In this document: positions 23,839-40,872 of the stretch, in pieces
Numbering within the stretch: position 1 is the stretch's first letter
Layout: the number at the start of each line of letters is the position of its first letter
NCBI RefSeq assembly: GCF_031755915.1
Contig: NC_083389.1
Location: 930,001 to 994,000 of the forward strand
DNA length: 64,000 nt
Direction of reading: 5' to 3'
From: Ziziphus jujuba
Taxonomy: Eukaryota; Streptophyta; Magnoliopsida; Rosales; Rhamnaceae
Program-made: the position numbers and the translations under genes
Notes under the pieces: generated by a model
The model's input: only the letters and a program-made list of their open reading frames with translations
Database searches by the model: none
Told to the model about the DNA's origin: nothing

Positions 23839-24484
23839 TCAAGAATTTCGTATATAGCTAGAACGGCCCTAAAAAATAGCAAATACTAATTTGTTAAGAA
23901 TTAATCGAATTGAAGCTATAGCTTCATCATTTGTTGGAATCAAAATATCTACTAGATCTGGATCACAATTTGTATCATTGGAATGCCCAAAGTCATGCAT
24001 TCATAAAGAGCTGTAGATTATTCTTGTTGATCAACAATTATTACAATATTGGGCAATCCAGCCATATATTTAATCCCACAGACATATGTTTGCAAGTGAG
24101 ATAATTGTCTTTTCAACACAGCCTCATCCCTTTTCAGAAGACGACTGAGTCTCTCGGTCTTTTGTTCTATTCTCAAGTCCCAATATTGCAGCTCGAGCCT
24201 TCATTGCACCGAGCCTTTGTTGTAGCCCGTGCTATTCAATCCGCTGCTTTATTTTTGGTACCAACAATTAAGAATTGTTTTCCCCTACTTGCTACATCAA
24301 AAATTAAATCATAAGCTTATGCCAAAAACTGAGTAGTTCTAGTAAGATTTATAATATGAATACCTTTATGCCTTGCAGAGATATAAGGTGCCATTTGAGG
24401 ATTCCATTTCCTAGTACCATGACCAAAATGAACTCCTGCTCCCATCATCTCTTCCAAATTGATGGTCCAATATCTTCTTGTAAT
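23839..24484 (-). pseudogene. rps2: rps2 pseudogene with lost start codon
   Basis: Plastid ribosomal protein S2. The conserved start (T-R-R-Y-W) is preceded by ATT at 24484-24482 instead of ATG. Then [19 protein letters not shown], readable A-Y-D-L/K/Q/L blocks, and a C-terminal G-R-S-S-Y-I-R-N-S with TGA at 23841-23839. Frameshifts lie near 24120-24300, and an F-A-I-C-E segment has a stop. Almost full length. Confidence 0.92.
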
Positions 24485-24704
24485 TTCTCCCCACATTTCT
24501 TCTCTTTTTTATTTTTTCATTGAAAAGAAAAAAGAGAAGCTAAAATAGAAATAAATAATTAGTCCCACATAACCTTCTCTTCTACCGAAGATTGGCCATT
24601 GATACACGATCCAAACCATTCATTTCTTTCTATTCGTTATTATCTTTATTTCTATCACCAAATTAAAGGACCACAACACAAATAAAAAAAGGATGAATTT
24701 GCTT

Positions 24705-28547
<3,843 letters not shown>

Positions 28548-29644
28548 CACCCAAAAAGAAGCGAGCCACATCTGAGTGAAACTTGGAGATGAAAGTTGAT
28601 GGAATTTGGTGTAGGTTTATGTTGTTGTACCCTAGAGCACAATCATTCAAGGTGTTAGTCAAGAATGAATGTTGTTGGTTCTTGATTTTGTTTTTTTTTT
28701 TGGGTTTGTTAAGGTTTTGTTTCTGGTTTTAATGGAGGTTTAGGGTTCTTGAGAAGGTTGTTAGCTTTTGGGAAGAAGAAGAAAACAGATGTAGTAGTTG
28801 AGAGAGAGAGAGAGAGAGCCAAAAATGTTGTTTTTCAAAATTTTTTGAATATTTCTTCCTCACATTTTCATTACAATTTTCATACTCTTAAATACATCAA
28901 AAAAGGCAATAAGACATGCTGCCATATTGAGCAATAAATACAAAAGCATTAAAAATAACCAACCAAGCCAAACTACCTCAACTAACTCTAATCAATGTGC
29001 TGGGCATGCAAGAAACCTTCTTTAATGGGCAGTTTAGCTTGTCTAAGGCATTTGAATTTGAAAACCAGCTTCATTTGACTTGAAAATTGGAGGGAATCCT
29101 TTCTGAATATTGAACTGTGTTCTAGCCAAAAATGAGATAAAACAAAGTCCATTTACACATTAAAAAATAATCAAACCCGAGGCAGTTTTATCCAGATTTC
29201 TGGGCAACAAAACTGCACAAGGGTCAGATTGTTTAGGCCTTAACTGAGCCTTCCCAGCTCCAAATTGGGCCATTATTTTTTTTACTGCTTCTTCTGTGTT
29301 TCTAGTTTATTATATCCAAAATTCAGATCCAAATCCCAAACCTTCTTCAAACGGCATCCAAGGAAGTGGACTTATGTTGCTGGAAATACAATTCCAGCAA
29401 CTAGACAAAAAGCCCCTAAGCTTAGTTAATGAGCTCAGGGCATTACAAAAAGGATATTGTTCTTAAACATTACAAGATAAAATAAAAATGCATAAACATA
29501 AATAGTGTTTGGTCTTTGATGTTGCAAAATAAAGAGTGCAAGTGTAACCGAACTACCTTGCACATTGTGGCAAGATCACCACATTTCAACACTCCTCCTT
29601 GGTGTTCTTACTTGAAATATTGAGCAAAGATACCCCGAAGTGCT
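28548..29644 (-). mobile_element. copia-type LTR with short internal stub
   Basis: Non-plastid segment between rpoC2 and psaA. On the minus strand, a stub near 29640-29592 carries the purine-rich CCAAGGAGGAG, then the LTR opens TGTTGAAATGTGGTGATC at 29591. A GGAGGAGTGTTG-type junction is typical of Ty1/copia 3' LTRs. Further along are a CT-rich microsatellite (28800-28820 on the plus strand) and AT-rich stretches. The LTR end near rpoC2 could not be fixed. A plus-strand frame at 28749-28937 has no known product. Confidence 0.65.
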
Positions 29645-30900
<1,256 letters not shown>

Positions 30901-31533
30901 TGAGTCCTCCTCTTTTTAGTTAATCTATGAGAGATGTTTAAACTTAGTTTTTTATCTTCTATCTCCCATCTATTTATTTTCTTTAGTTATTCACTAGAGC
31001 AATTATGATTTAGAAGTCGATCCGAGGCAAGTGTTCAGATCTATTATGACATAGTCGGGGGGCGCTTAACGGATCTTTTTAATCATATAAAATTTTTTTG
31101 GGGGGCTTTGAATTGACTCAATTCTTTTTTGTGCAACCTAATGTATTCATATCTCAATTAGAAGTTCCTAAATGAAGAGACCTTATGTCTTATATAGAAT
31201 ATATTACTATTACTCTATTCCAAACCGTGTGAACAATCATTAGTCATTACTAAAAGACATACCAATATTTCTATTTAGTCATTCGAGGGTCTCTTTTACT
31301 TTTATTAGTTATTATTATTAACTGCAGAAAAGAAATATATTTTCTAACTTATCTGTATATCGTTTATCCCTACGAAATAACAGACGATATAGAATGATCT
31401 TAGAAGGAGAAAGGATATAATGAATTTTTTCGATTGGTTGTTCCCAGAGAAACGATCCATTTTATTTGACTGAAAGAGACAACAAACAATTCATTGTAAC
31501 AAATAAAAAAATAGTTGGAATAAAACAGTGTTC
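30901..31533. other. Plastid spacer psaA-ycf3
   Basis: Intergenic plastid DNA in normal position, no coding signal seen. Confidence 0.7.
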
Positions 31534-33786
31534 TTATTCGAAATGCCTTGTGATCTTCAACCAATTTTGTGCTTCAATATAATTCCCAAGAGTAAGCACT
31601 ATAGCCTATTTCCAATACTCGGCAGCTTGGTTAAACCAAGCCTCCATAATTTCAGAATCTCCTTGTCGAATGGCTTGTTCTCCCCAGTCAGAATAGGTGG
31701 GCAAATTCCTTCCCTTAGAACCATACTTGAGAGTTCCTGACCTCATACGGCTCATCAGTTATATTCTTTTAGTATCTCATTTTTTTAATCTACCATATAT
31801 AATTGAATAAGATTTCTTATGGATCTATCCCATTTTTTTCTCTCAAGTTAACCAAAAGAGGTTATGAGTTTTAAACTTTAATTTTGCTTAATGATTTAAG
31901 TAGTTCTATATTTTCTCCCACCTTCATAAAGCATAGGTATTTCCGCTATCATTAGAATCTTCTGAAGGGTAATTATCTCGGTTTCATATATAAACTTATA
32001 TAGAATCTTTAAAAAATACTTTCTTCATAAAAAGGAAAAGACTTACTATCTTTGGGATCTAATGCTACACCCCTGCTTAATACATTATGGGATAAACTCT
32101 ATTACATAAGTACATTCCTAACTTTTATCTCATATCATGACATAAGTAAGTAGTTGTTATTGTATCGGCCCAAAATCTCATGAATTTATCTTTACGGTGC
32201 TTCCTTTTCAATTAGACCCTTTATCCATAGCATGAAGTATCTAGGCATACCAATTTAGTCATATTTCCACTTCTATAAAGTGCATTTCTTTACTACAGCT
32301 AATAAAAATCGTTGTTTTGGATGCTACATAATAGAAAGCCTATTTTTTCTAGTATTTATTAACGGATTTGCTCTTTCTTTCCCTTTCTATAGTGGAGATA
32401 GTCACACGTAATGAAGATCGTGGCAATATTATTAAAAGCTTATGGTAAGAATGGGCTCCGCTCTAGTGCTCGAAAATAATATTCCAAAGCTTTCATATGT
32501 TCTATGTTCCTTGTCTAGATAAGGCCTAAGTTATAAAGTATATAACTCCGATCATAGGGATCGATTTCTAACCGTATAGCTTCATAATAATTCTGTAAAG
32601 GTTTTGCATAATTTCCTTCGGATTTAGTCGACATCCATTACGGTCGTCATTCGATTCAAAGAATCTCCATTTCAAAACCATACATGAGATTTTCATCTCA
32701 TACGGCTCCTCCTTTATGTGCATAATGAGAATAATATATGGAATCGACAAGATTGAAATGAAATAGTCTCATTATTAACTGAGTGGGGCTAATGTTTTTA
32801 CAAGAAATATCTAGCCAACCTTCTTGTAAAAAACATTTCCTTAACATCAACCATGTTGGTACTAGATAAAATAAAAAAGGGTGACTCCAACAATTTCTTT
32901 GTTTTTCAATGCCTCTTAATTTCTAGGAATTAGTCACTTCAACAGTCTTCGATGGTTATATGGGTACCTAAAATACGAACGAGATGGATGTTTATTGTCC
33001 CAACCATTCTTGTTACTCCTGATCCTAATAAAGGAAAGGTATAATTTTTACCACAGTTTTCATGTTGTTGATTCCTAGGAGTAGTGCCTCTTCCCCTATG
33101 CCCCATATTGGTACTAGTAGAGTAGGTTAGACCTAACCCGAAGGGTAAACTTTCGCTCAATACACTAAAATCGACAATTGAAGCATCTGAAGCTGCATTA
33201 ATCGGGGATACACGACAGAAGGGCTTGTTTTATTTACAAACTTCACTTTTAACAAGCGTAGATTTATTTCAATAATTTTTTTTTTTCTATTCTGAGTGCC
33301 TTTCTCCTAAGATTGACAACGGTAAAATAAAAAAGTATAAGTATAAAAAAGAAAAAATTAGAAAATATATAAAAATATATATATATATATATATAATTGA
33401 TTTATAACTTAATAATTGATAATTGTAATTTACTATAATTATATAATTATTTATAATTATAATAAATATATTAAATATATATAATAAATATATTATTTAT
33501 TAATTCTAATTTATCATAATGTAATTAATTAATTTATAATATAATTAATTTATTATATATTTTTATAATTTATTATAACATAATATTTTATAATATAATA
33601 ACCAATATAATAACTAAATAAGAAAGAAAAAAAAAAAAAAAAAACAAAGAATCAAATCGCACCATCCTGATAATAGGTGAATGCCATTTTCTCTCCTGAA
33701 GTTGTTAGAATTATTCACAATAAGATATTGGCTACAAGTGAAAAGATCCTGTCAATAAAATTTCCATTTGTTCCAGATCTAGACAT
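31534..33786 (-). pseudogene. ycf3: ycf3 pseudogene with both introns
   Basis: Photosystem I assembly factor Ycf3 (TPR protein). Exon 1 is 33786-33663 (ATG at 33786), exon 2 about 32641-32408, exon 3 about 31695-31534 ending F-E stop. Exon 2 keeps Y-N-I-G-L and E-Y-Y-F-R-A-L-E-R type TPR motifs; exon 3 keeps [20 protein letters not shown]. Both introns are retained, and intron 1 contains an expanded AT-rich tract at 33280-33640. Exon 2 and 3 boundaries show GTGYGAC-like intron starts. Indels and substitutions disrupt the frame. Confidence 0.92.
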
Positions 33787-34707
33787 AGGCAAGAATCCAT
33801 TCTATAATATCTTTGAATTACCCTTCGTGTTGTGAGAAAATAATTCCCAAACAAATGGAATTGGACAATACAAAATAACATAAAAACAGACTCATTAAAA
33901 AAGAAGACCTACTCAAATTCTTTCTTTTCGTTTTGATAAGAGTCAATAAAAACTAAGAAATATTTGAATCCAATTATATTTCATTCAAATGTAAATATAG
34001 TAAAATATACTAATAAAAATATAGTAGTACTATAATAGTAGTAGTAAAAGAATGAAAGGAACTATTCCTTTTTCAGCGAAGTTGAAGAATCAAAGAATTT
34101 TTCCTTCAGATTTTGATAATTAGAGAAGTTTTGATCGAACTATGATCCAAAAAGAGAAGAAAAAGAAGTGAATAATCATTCTATGATGAATGAAAATAGA
34201 CTTACTGTCCACTTTGTGTTGTGTGTATTGTGTGTATAATGGGTATACGCTCTACAATCAAATATAAAAGCCCCAGGATGTTTCCTAAATTTGGAATAAA
34301 TCTATGGGTCCGAAGTTAGGATAAGAGGTTAAAACATCTAAAACTGGAAAGTCATTTTAGAATTTTTATGAAAATGGACAAATAATCTAACCTAAATATA
34401 ATAATGATCTAAAAGTATCCCTTAAACATAGTCTCAAAAAATAGATTGCTTGGTGTATTCGTTCCAATTGAGTGATTTAATCAGGTATAAATATTATAAA
34501 AGGCTGGGTGCTGTCTTCGCAAACATAAATCTTTATCTATTGTTTTTCACAAAAAAAAATTCTTTTTCCTCAACATCGAAGGAAGGGTTTATCTTTAATT
34601 TAATAAAAAATTTTCTATTAAAAAAAAATAGAGTGTACATACCTATCCAAAAATCGAATATGAATAACTCACTATTCACTTGGTTTCTAAACCATAATCG
34701 TTATGTA
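33787..34707. other. Plastid spacer ycf3-trnS-GGA
   Basis: Intergenic DNA in normal plastid position, AT-rich, nothing else recognised. Confidence 0.7.
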
Positions 34708-34794
34708 GGAGAGATGGCCGAGTGGTTGAAGGCATAGCATTGGAACTGATATGTAGGCTTTTGTTTACCAAGGGTTCAAATACCTCTCTTTCCG
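34708..34794 (+). tRNA. trnS-GGA: trnS-GGA
   Basis: Full-length class II plastid tRNA-Ser(GGA), plus strand. The anticodon GGA sits in the loop TTGGAAC, with few substitutions (T-loop CG to CA, an anticodon-stem change). It is directly followed by the first bases of the trnS-rps4 spacer, then element 2. Confidence 0.92.
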
Positions 34795-34813
34795 TACCCT
34801 TTACCTAATTCAC

Positions 34814-34818
34814 CAATG
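34814..34818. other. Target duplication CAATG (left flank of element 2)
   Basis: CAATG lies just before the LTR start TGATGTG at 34819. Its reverse complement CATTG flanks the far end of element 2 at 40868-40872, as expected if the interior was inverted after insertion. Confidence 0.85.
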
Positions 34819-35713
34819 TGATGTGATTCCGCCCGAGCCCACTCAACCAATAACCCGTTGAGGTGCTGACCCGACACGGATAAAGACCGGGCCAATCACA
34901 AGAGTTCAAATTAAGAGATTTATGGACAACCATGGAGCATTTATATAGGGGGAATCAATTCTCAACAGAGCTTGTCCATACTAGAAGATACAAAGCCTAT
35001 TCTAAGCATCCAAGTGGTGGAAGCTAATACGGACCCGGGTAGCAATTTTGGTGCAAATATGGACACCGAGCAGCATGAAATGGTTCCAACTCTTTATGGA
35101 GTCAATACATATATCTAAGTGGATATGGAATCAAGTCAAAGGCATTCAAAAAGGGGTTGTACTGACAGCTTCAAATTTGGCCTATTTTTACTGTATTTTG
35201 TGCTGGCTTTACTGTATTTTGCTGAGCTAGCTTTTTCTCTTTCTTCCAAGCAAGGGCAATGTCTGGGACTTTATGGTCAGCTTATTTGGCATCCTAAAAA
35301 GCATATTAAAGCTGATTTGGAGCTCAAATTGGTCAAAGAATGATCAAAGTCAACTTAGTTAAAAAGCTAGTATTTTAGTTTCCTAAATTTTATTCTTGAA
35401 TCCTTAATCTCTTACCATTTGGTCTAATTCTTAACAATTCCAAAGATTTCTCCTTAATTTGCTTTATTTTGCCTAGAAAAGCCGAAAACTAGCTCTTGTT
35501 AAATTATTTCGATATTGCCTACTTTTTGCTACTGTGTTGTTGATAAGTTTAATTAAGACATACTAGTGATATAATTGCTGCTTTACGGGTCTTTTAATTA
35601 GAACTTTGAGATAATTCATAGAGAGGAAAAAGGCAAGAGTGAGTGAGCTTAAAAGAGGGTAAAAGCCGAAACTAGTGTGAAAACATGAGTGTCGAGATCT
35701 TGTTTGAGTGACC
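34819..35713 (+). mobile_element. 5' end of gypsy element 2 (partial LTR plus leader)
   Basis: Begins TGATGTGATTCCGCCC and follows the element-1 LTR for about 570 bp. Near 35388-35399 it jumps into the untranslated leader (compare 17460-17790 reverse-complemented). The jump occurs at the 11-bp sequence AATTTTATTCT, which exists in both LTR and leader of element 1, so recombination deleted the LTR 3' part, the primer site and early leader (about 1.1 kb). It ends abruptly at 35713 at rpl2 sequence; the leader continues at 44534 on the other strand. Confidence 0.9.
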
Positions 35714-35875
35714 TCCCCCTCTATGCCCTGTTGTAATGATTCCTCTAGCATTACGACCTTTACCACAACGGTGTTGCCCATAGATCAAATTATTTCATGG
35801 ACTGGATTTCACTTGACTGCTTACGGCTCCTTTGCATGTGCTCAGGGTAAAAGTTTTTTATAAATGTATCGGCAT
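35714..35875 (-). pseudogene. rpl2: rpl2 5' half (right copy, inside inversion)
   Basis: The ATG at 35875 begins M-P-I-H-L. Readable [20 protein letters not shown] and G-H-R-G-G-G follow, ending at the inversion breakpoint. A TAA replaces the tyrosine codon near the start. Unlike the left copy it keeps the N-N-L-I-Y-G-Q-H segment. The next codons (H-K-R-L-Y) are found at 44535 on the plus strand. Confidence 0.93.
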
Positions 35876-35893
35876 GCTATTAAGTATTTTGAT

Positions 35894-36135
35894 TTAAATT
35901 CTTTTCTTTCTAACAGGTCTAATAGAATAACCATGTTGAAGGGTAATGATCATACATCTGTAATGCATTGTATGTCGATGACTATTCATAGCTATTACCT
36001 TGACACCAAAGAAAAGTTCAGCCCAATGCTTTATTTCTGTCCTAGTTGATCCTGATTCGACATTAAAAGTATATTGATTTTTCAACAATAACTGAATACT
36101 TTTGTCTGTAAATACTGTATATTAGATTCCATCCA
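35894..36135 (-). pseudogene. rpl23: rpl23 pseudogene (right copy)
   Basis: ATG at 36135, stop 35896-35894. Reads [20 protein letters not shown] and [13 protein letters not shown], then jumps to H-T-M-H-Y-R, having lost about 39 bp (the loop region kept in the left copy). One frameshift lies near the start. Position upstream of rpl2 is normal. Confidence 0.9.
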
Positions 36136-36306
36136 TAAATCTATTTTCTTCCCTATGAGTTATAGTCTCAATAAAAATGCTAGTTCTTACTGTTCATACG
36201 TTATGATATGAATTTACCACACCAATTTGTTATGTATGGATGATGAGATTCCATTGATACAGAGCCAATTCCAATAGACTTATTTTATTGGAGGGTCCCA
36301 TTGGCA

Positions 36307-36380
36307 TGCATCCAGTAGGAATTGAACCTACGAATTAGCCAATCATGATTTGGGCACTTTGACCATTCAGGCATGGATGC
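36307..36380 (-). tRNA. trnI-CAU: trnI-CAU (right copy, full length)
   Basis: Complete plastid tRNA-Ile(CAU) on the minus strand with anticodon CAT retained, but several stem substitutions (C to T or G to A in the D-arm and anticodon arm). The left copy at 2023-2076 lacks the anticodon region. Confidence 0.92.
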
Positions 36381-36468
36381 TTAGCGGGGATCCTCGTACA
36401 TGGTGAATAACCAAATTCCAATTCAAATGAAATCTTTAGGATAAATCAATGCAATTTAGGAGGACTCA

Positions 36469-38286
36469 ATGAAAGAACATCAATTCAAATCCTAGATTTT
36501 TGAAGTAAGAGACATATTGAGAGAGATTAAGAATTCTCAATATTTCTTAGATTCATGGACCCAATTCAATTCTGTGGGATCTTTCATTCACATTTTTTTC
36601 CATCGAGAACATTTTATAAAACTCTTGGACTCCCAAATTTGGAGTATCCTACTTTCATGCAATTCACATTTACATGGTTCAACAAGTAATTGATATTTCA
36701 CAATCAAGGGTGTAGTACTATTTGTAGCAGCCGTCCTTATATATCATATTAACAATTGAAAGATGGTCAAAAGAAAAAATCTTTATTTGGCGAGGCTTCT
36801 TCCTATACATATGAATTTCATTGGACCCATAAATGATACATTGGAAGAATCTTTTGGGTCTTCCAATATCAATAGATTGATTGTTTCGCTCCTGTATCTT
36901 CCAAAAGGAAAAAAAGATCTCTGAGAGCTGTTTCCTGGATCCAAAAGAGAGTACTTGGCTTCTCCTAATAACTAAAAAGTGTATCATGCCTGAATCTAAC
37001 GGGAGTTCGGGGTGGTGGAGGAGCTGGATCAGAAAAAAGAAGGATTCTAGTTGTAAGATATTTAATGAAACTATCGTTGGAATTAAGATCTCATTCAAAG
37101 AGAAAGATATCAAATATCTAGAGTTTCTTTTTGTATATTCTATGGATGATCTGATTTGCAAGGACCATGATTTGGAATTGTTTTATCGTCTTCCTCCGAG
37201 GAAGAGGTGAAACATAATCAACTTGAATTCGGGACAGCTATTGAAAATCTTAGTGAAAGACTAGATTTGTTATCTCATGGTTGCTTTTCGTGAGAAAATA
37301 CCAATTAAAGCGGAGGGTTTCTTCAAACAACAAGGAGCTGGGTCAACTATTCAATGAAATGATATTGAGCATGATTCCCATCTCTTCTAGAGAAACAAGT
37401 GGGCTATTTCTTTGTAAAATTGTGCTCAATTTCATATGTGGCAATTCCGCCAAGATCTCTTCCTTAGTTGGGGGAAGAATCCGTACAAATCTGATTTTTT
37501 AAGGAACATATCGAGAAAGAATTGGATTTGGTTAGACAATATATGGTTGGTAAACAAGGACCAGTTTTTTAGCAAGGTACGGAATGTATCATCCAATATT
37601 CAATATGTTTCCACAAAATCCAGTTTTGTTCAAGTAATAGATTCTAGCCAGTTGAAAGGATCTTCTGATCGATCTAGAGATCATTTTGATTCCATTAGTA
37701 ATGAGGATTCAGAATATCACACATTGATCAATCAAAGAGAGATTCAACAACTAAAAGAAATATCGATTCTTTGGGACCCTTCCTTTCTTCAAACGGAATG
37801 AAAAAAGATCAAATCAAACTGATTCCCTAAACACCTTTTTGGATATTCCTCAATGTCTTGGATTTTCACGAAATGTAATCATCTGTTTCTGGAAGAAATC
37901 GAAGAATTTCTTAGGAATCCTACAAGATCCATTTGTTCTTTTTTCTCTAATAGATGGTCAAAACATCATTTGGGTTCGAATCCTACTAAGAGGTCTACTA
38001 GAGATCAAAAATTGTTGAAGAAAGAACAAGATGCTCCTTTTATCCTTTCCAAGCGATTGGAAAATAAAGAAATAGTTAATATATTCAAGATAATTACGTA
38101 TTTATAAAATACCTTATCAATTCATCATATCGCAGATGTGATATGGTTCCGAAGGATGAACGGGATAGTTTTAATAAGATTTAATTCTTAAACAAAAATC
38201 CATTTTTCGATTTATTTCATCTATTCCATGACCGGAATGGGGGGGATACATGTTACACCATGATTATGAATCAAAAGTTCAAGATC
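36469..38286 (+). pseudogene. ycf2: ycf2 5' fragment (right copy)
   Basis: ATG at 36469. About 600 codons can be followed in shifting frames: [42 protein letters not shown], and [20 protein letters not shown]. Next come [20 protein letters not shown] and [20 protein letters not shown], then [20 protein letters not shown] and F-H-L-F-H-D-R-N. The single-copy segment at 36893 shows the 105-bp duplication of the left copy is secondary. It ends near 38286, joined to DNA that normally lies upstream of trnT-UGU. Confidence 0.92.
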
Positions 38287-38333
38287 CCCGTAGTTTACTA
38301 AATTCCTATGCATGTATGATTTGTGTTATGTAA

Positions 38334-39553
38334 ACCCACTTAGCTCAGAGGTTAGAGCATCACATTTGTAATGCGATGGTCATCAGTTCGATTCCGACAT
38401 GATGTGATTCTGCTCGAGCCCGTACAACCCACAATCCGCTGGGGTGCTGACTCGATACGGATGAAGACCGGGCCAATCACTGGGGCTCAAGCTAAGATGT
38501 TTAGGGAAAAACTTGCCACTTTTATCCAAGGGTAATTCATTCTCAAGAACACTTGTCCATACCTGAAGATCCAAGACCTGTTTTGGGCAAACAAGTGGTG
38601 CAAGCCGATATGGACCCTGGTAGCGGTTTTGGTGCATTTATGGAGTCCGGGTAGCAAGGAATGGTTCTAACACTTTATGAACTCAAATAATATCACTAAA
38701 AGGACATGGAATCCAGACAAGGTAGAATCAAAAGCATCTAAAAAGGACTTGTATGGACAACATATCAATTTGGCCGAAAATGTGCTGTTTTGGCTCTGAC
38801 TTTGACTTTTCTTTTTGTTTGACTTATTCCAATCAAGGGGTAATGTGTGAGAATCATTATTAATCAAATTTGGCATCCTAAATGATATTTGGAAGCTGAT
38901 TTAGAGCCCAAAAAAGCTGGAGATTGGTCAAAGATACCTTAGTAGTCAAACTAGTCAACTAGTTTCCTAATTTGATTTTGACTTTTTGTTTTAGGAAATT
39001 AGTCTTTTATTTTGATATTTATTTATTTATTTATTTTCTGGACAAATAAGTTTAGGAAATTTATTATTTTAGTATTTCAATTGTAAATTAATTAATTCCT
39101 AATTCAAAATAAAGAAATTAATTAATCCAAATTAGTTTAAGAAACTAGGAAAAATTAGGCACTTTCCTTTTCTCTACTTTCTTTTTTCTCCACACTTTGA
39201 GTCCGGTTTTGAATTAATTTTTTTAGGGTTTTTGCTTGTAATCTTAGACTATTTAAAAGCTTATTTTCAATGAGAAGTCAAGCTTGAATTTTATGCAGAA
39301 AATTATTTGTGAGATTGAATTCTCTTTGTTCTTTTGAACACCTAAAACACCATTAGTGAATGAGTGTTTTAGTTTGACTTATCAATAGGCCTTCCATCAC
39401 CTATTGTGGCATCTTCATTATATACCAAGGTTTCGAATCACAAGTTGGTTAAGGGTCAAGGTGACCATTAGAACTTGAACATAATTAGATCCAGGCTTAT
39501 ATAATACGGGTTTAGGAGCAGGTCCTCCTAGGTTCGTATCACGATAGCTGGCT
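38334..39553 (+). tRNA. trnT-UGU: trnT-UGU split by a solo LTR
   Basis: 38334-38399 holds the 5' part of plastid tRNA-Thr(UGU) including the anticodon loop (TTTGTAA). 39542-39553 holds the 3' acceptor end (CGATAGCTGGCT). Between them is a 1142-bp solo LTR flanked by a duplicated 5-mer (CGACA, CGATA). The tRNA is destroyed. Confidence 0.94.
38400..39541 (+). mobile_element. Solo LTR of the gypsy family
   Basis: 1142 bp, starts TGATGTGATTCTGCTC and ends GGTTCGTATCA. No internal region, primer site or second LTR is adjacent, and a 5-bp target duplication (one mismatch) is present. Solo LTRs arise by recombination between the two LTRs of a full element. It differs noticeably from the LTRs of element 1, so it belongs to an older or distinct subfamily, nearer to 3270-3589. 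Confidence 0.94.
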
Positions 39554-40018
39554 TTTCTCCATCTATTTGATTTTTTTTTAAAAAAATTGATAATAAAAAT
39601 GTTGAGATAATAAGAATATTGAAAAGGCTTCTTACCATTTTACCTTACCAAGGGTCGCCAATCTATTATCTCTCTATTATCCCATAGAAACTCCCAATTA
39701 TTTTAAAAAAAAAAATAGAAGTTCGATCTCTGTAAAACAAATCAATCAAGAAAATAACCTTTATTATTTATTTATATATTGATTATTTATATTTTTTTAT
39801 AAAATATATTATTGTATTGTATAAAAATTATACACAATAATAAATAATATTTATATATAAATATATTATATATACAATACAATACAGTCTGGATATTGAT
39901 ACAATTCATTTAATATTCTTTGTAGTCCAAGACTTTAGTAAATTTCACTTCATTTATCATTTAGTTTAGTTTTAATTTCATTTAGGCTTATGAAATTTCA
40001 ATAAAATAAGGAGTCTTT
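39554..40018. other. Plastid spacer trnT-rps4
   Basis: AT-rich DNA in the normal plastid position between trnT-UGU and rps4, with TATA repeats at 39760-39880. No genes. Confidence 0.7.
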
Positions 40019-40603
40019 ATGTCACATTACAAAGGACCTCGTTTCAAAAAAATACATCATCTGGGGGCTTTGCCGGGACTAATGGCTCAAAAACCTCGAG
40101 ACGGAAGCCATCTTAGAATCCAATCATGCCTCGGTAAAAAATCCAAATATCGTATTCATTTAGAAGAAAAACAAAAATTGCACTTCGTTATGGTCTTACA
40201 GAACAAAAATTAGTTAAATACATTCGTATCATGGCAAAAGCCAAAAGGTCAACGGGCCAGGTTTTACTATAGTTACTGGAAATGCATTTGGATAACATAC
40301 TTTTTCAATTTGGTATGGCTTTGACTATTCCCCAAACCTGCCAATTGGTTAACCATAGACATATTTTAGTTAATGGTTGTATAGTAGATATACCAAGTTA
40401 TCGCTGCAAATCCCAAGATATTATTATAGTAAAGGATGAACAAAAATCTAGAGCTTTGGTTCAAAATTATCTTGATTCAGCCTCCCCTAAGGAATTGCCA
40501 AAACATTTAATGCTTCACCCATTTCAATGTAAAGGATTGATCAATCAAATAACAGATAGTAAATGAATTCTTAGTTGTAGAATATTATTCTCGTCAGACT
40601 TAA
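40019..40603 (+). pseudogene. rps4: rps4 pseudogene
   Basis: Plastid ribosomal protein S4. The ATG at 40019 gives [12 protein letters not shown], then [13 protein letters not shown] (frameshift), then in a second frame [49 protein letters not shown] and Y-Y-S-R-Q-T with TAA at 40601. A stop lies near 40270, and about 24 bp are missing near the 3' end. Nearly full length (about 200 codons). Confidence 0.93.
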
Positions 40604-40867
40604 ACCGAAATAAAATAACAAGAACAGGGGTTTGGACACCCCCTTATTATGTAAAAAGACCCGAGGTAACGGTTTTGATCCGGGGATTTTTCTCCCCTTC
40701 ATGTATCATAGATTAGTAGGGTGATTTTCATTCTTTGTCCCTCCTTTACATTACAGTATTCTCCATACCATAGAAATTAGTATTAGGAATAGAGAATCTA
40801 TATCAAAAAGAGGGTTAATTGTTGGAATAATGGTATCCATTGTTATTTGCTACACTGCAATCAGTAA
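40604..40867. other. Plastid spacer downstream of rps4
   Basis: Intergenic DNA including a stem-loop GGGGATTTTTCTCCCC at 40683-40698, probably the rps4 3' end signal. It ends at the element-2 target duplication. Once the inversion is undone it continues directly into the spacer after trnS-GGA (34795-34818). Confidence 0.75.
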
Positions 40868-40872
40868 CATTG
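40868..40872. other. Target duplication CATTG (right flank of element 2)
   Basis: CATTG precedes the LTR boundary TGACACGAACC at 40873 and is the reverse complement of CAATG at 34814-34818. Confidence 0.85.

Noticed and set aside
28749..28937. 62-residue frame with GA microsatellite
   Set aside because: Lies in the copia-type LTR region; low-complexity and no family features.
32939..33160. 73-residue minus-strand frame
   Set aside because: Falls within ycf3 intron 1.
40683..40698. Bacterial-type terminator as an active signal
   Set aside because: A plastid 3' stem-loop in dead DNA; kept only as part of the spacer.
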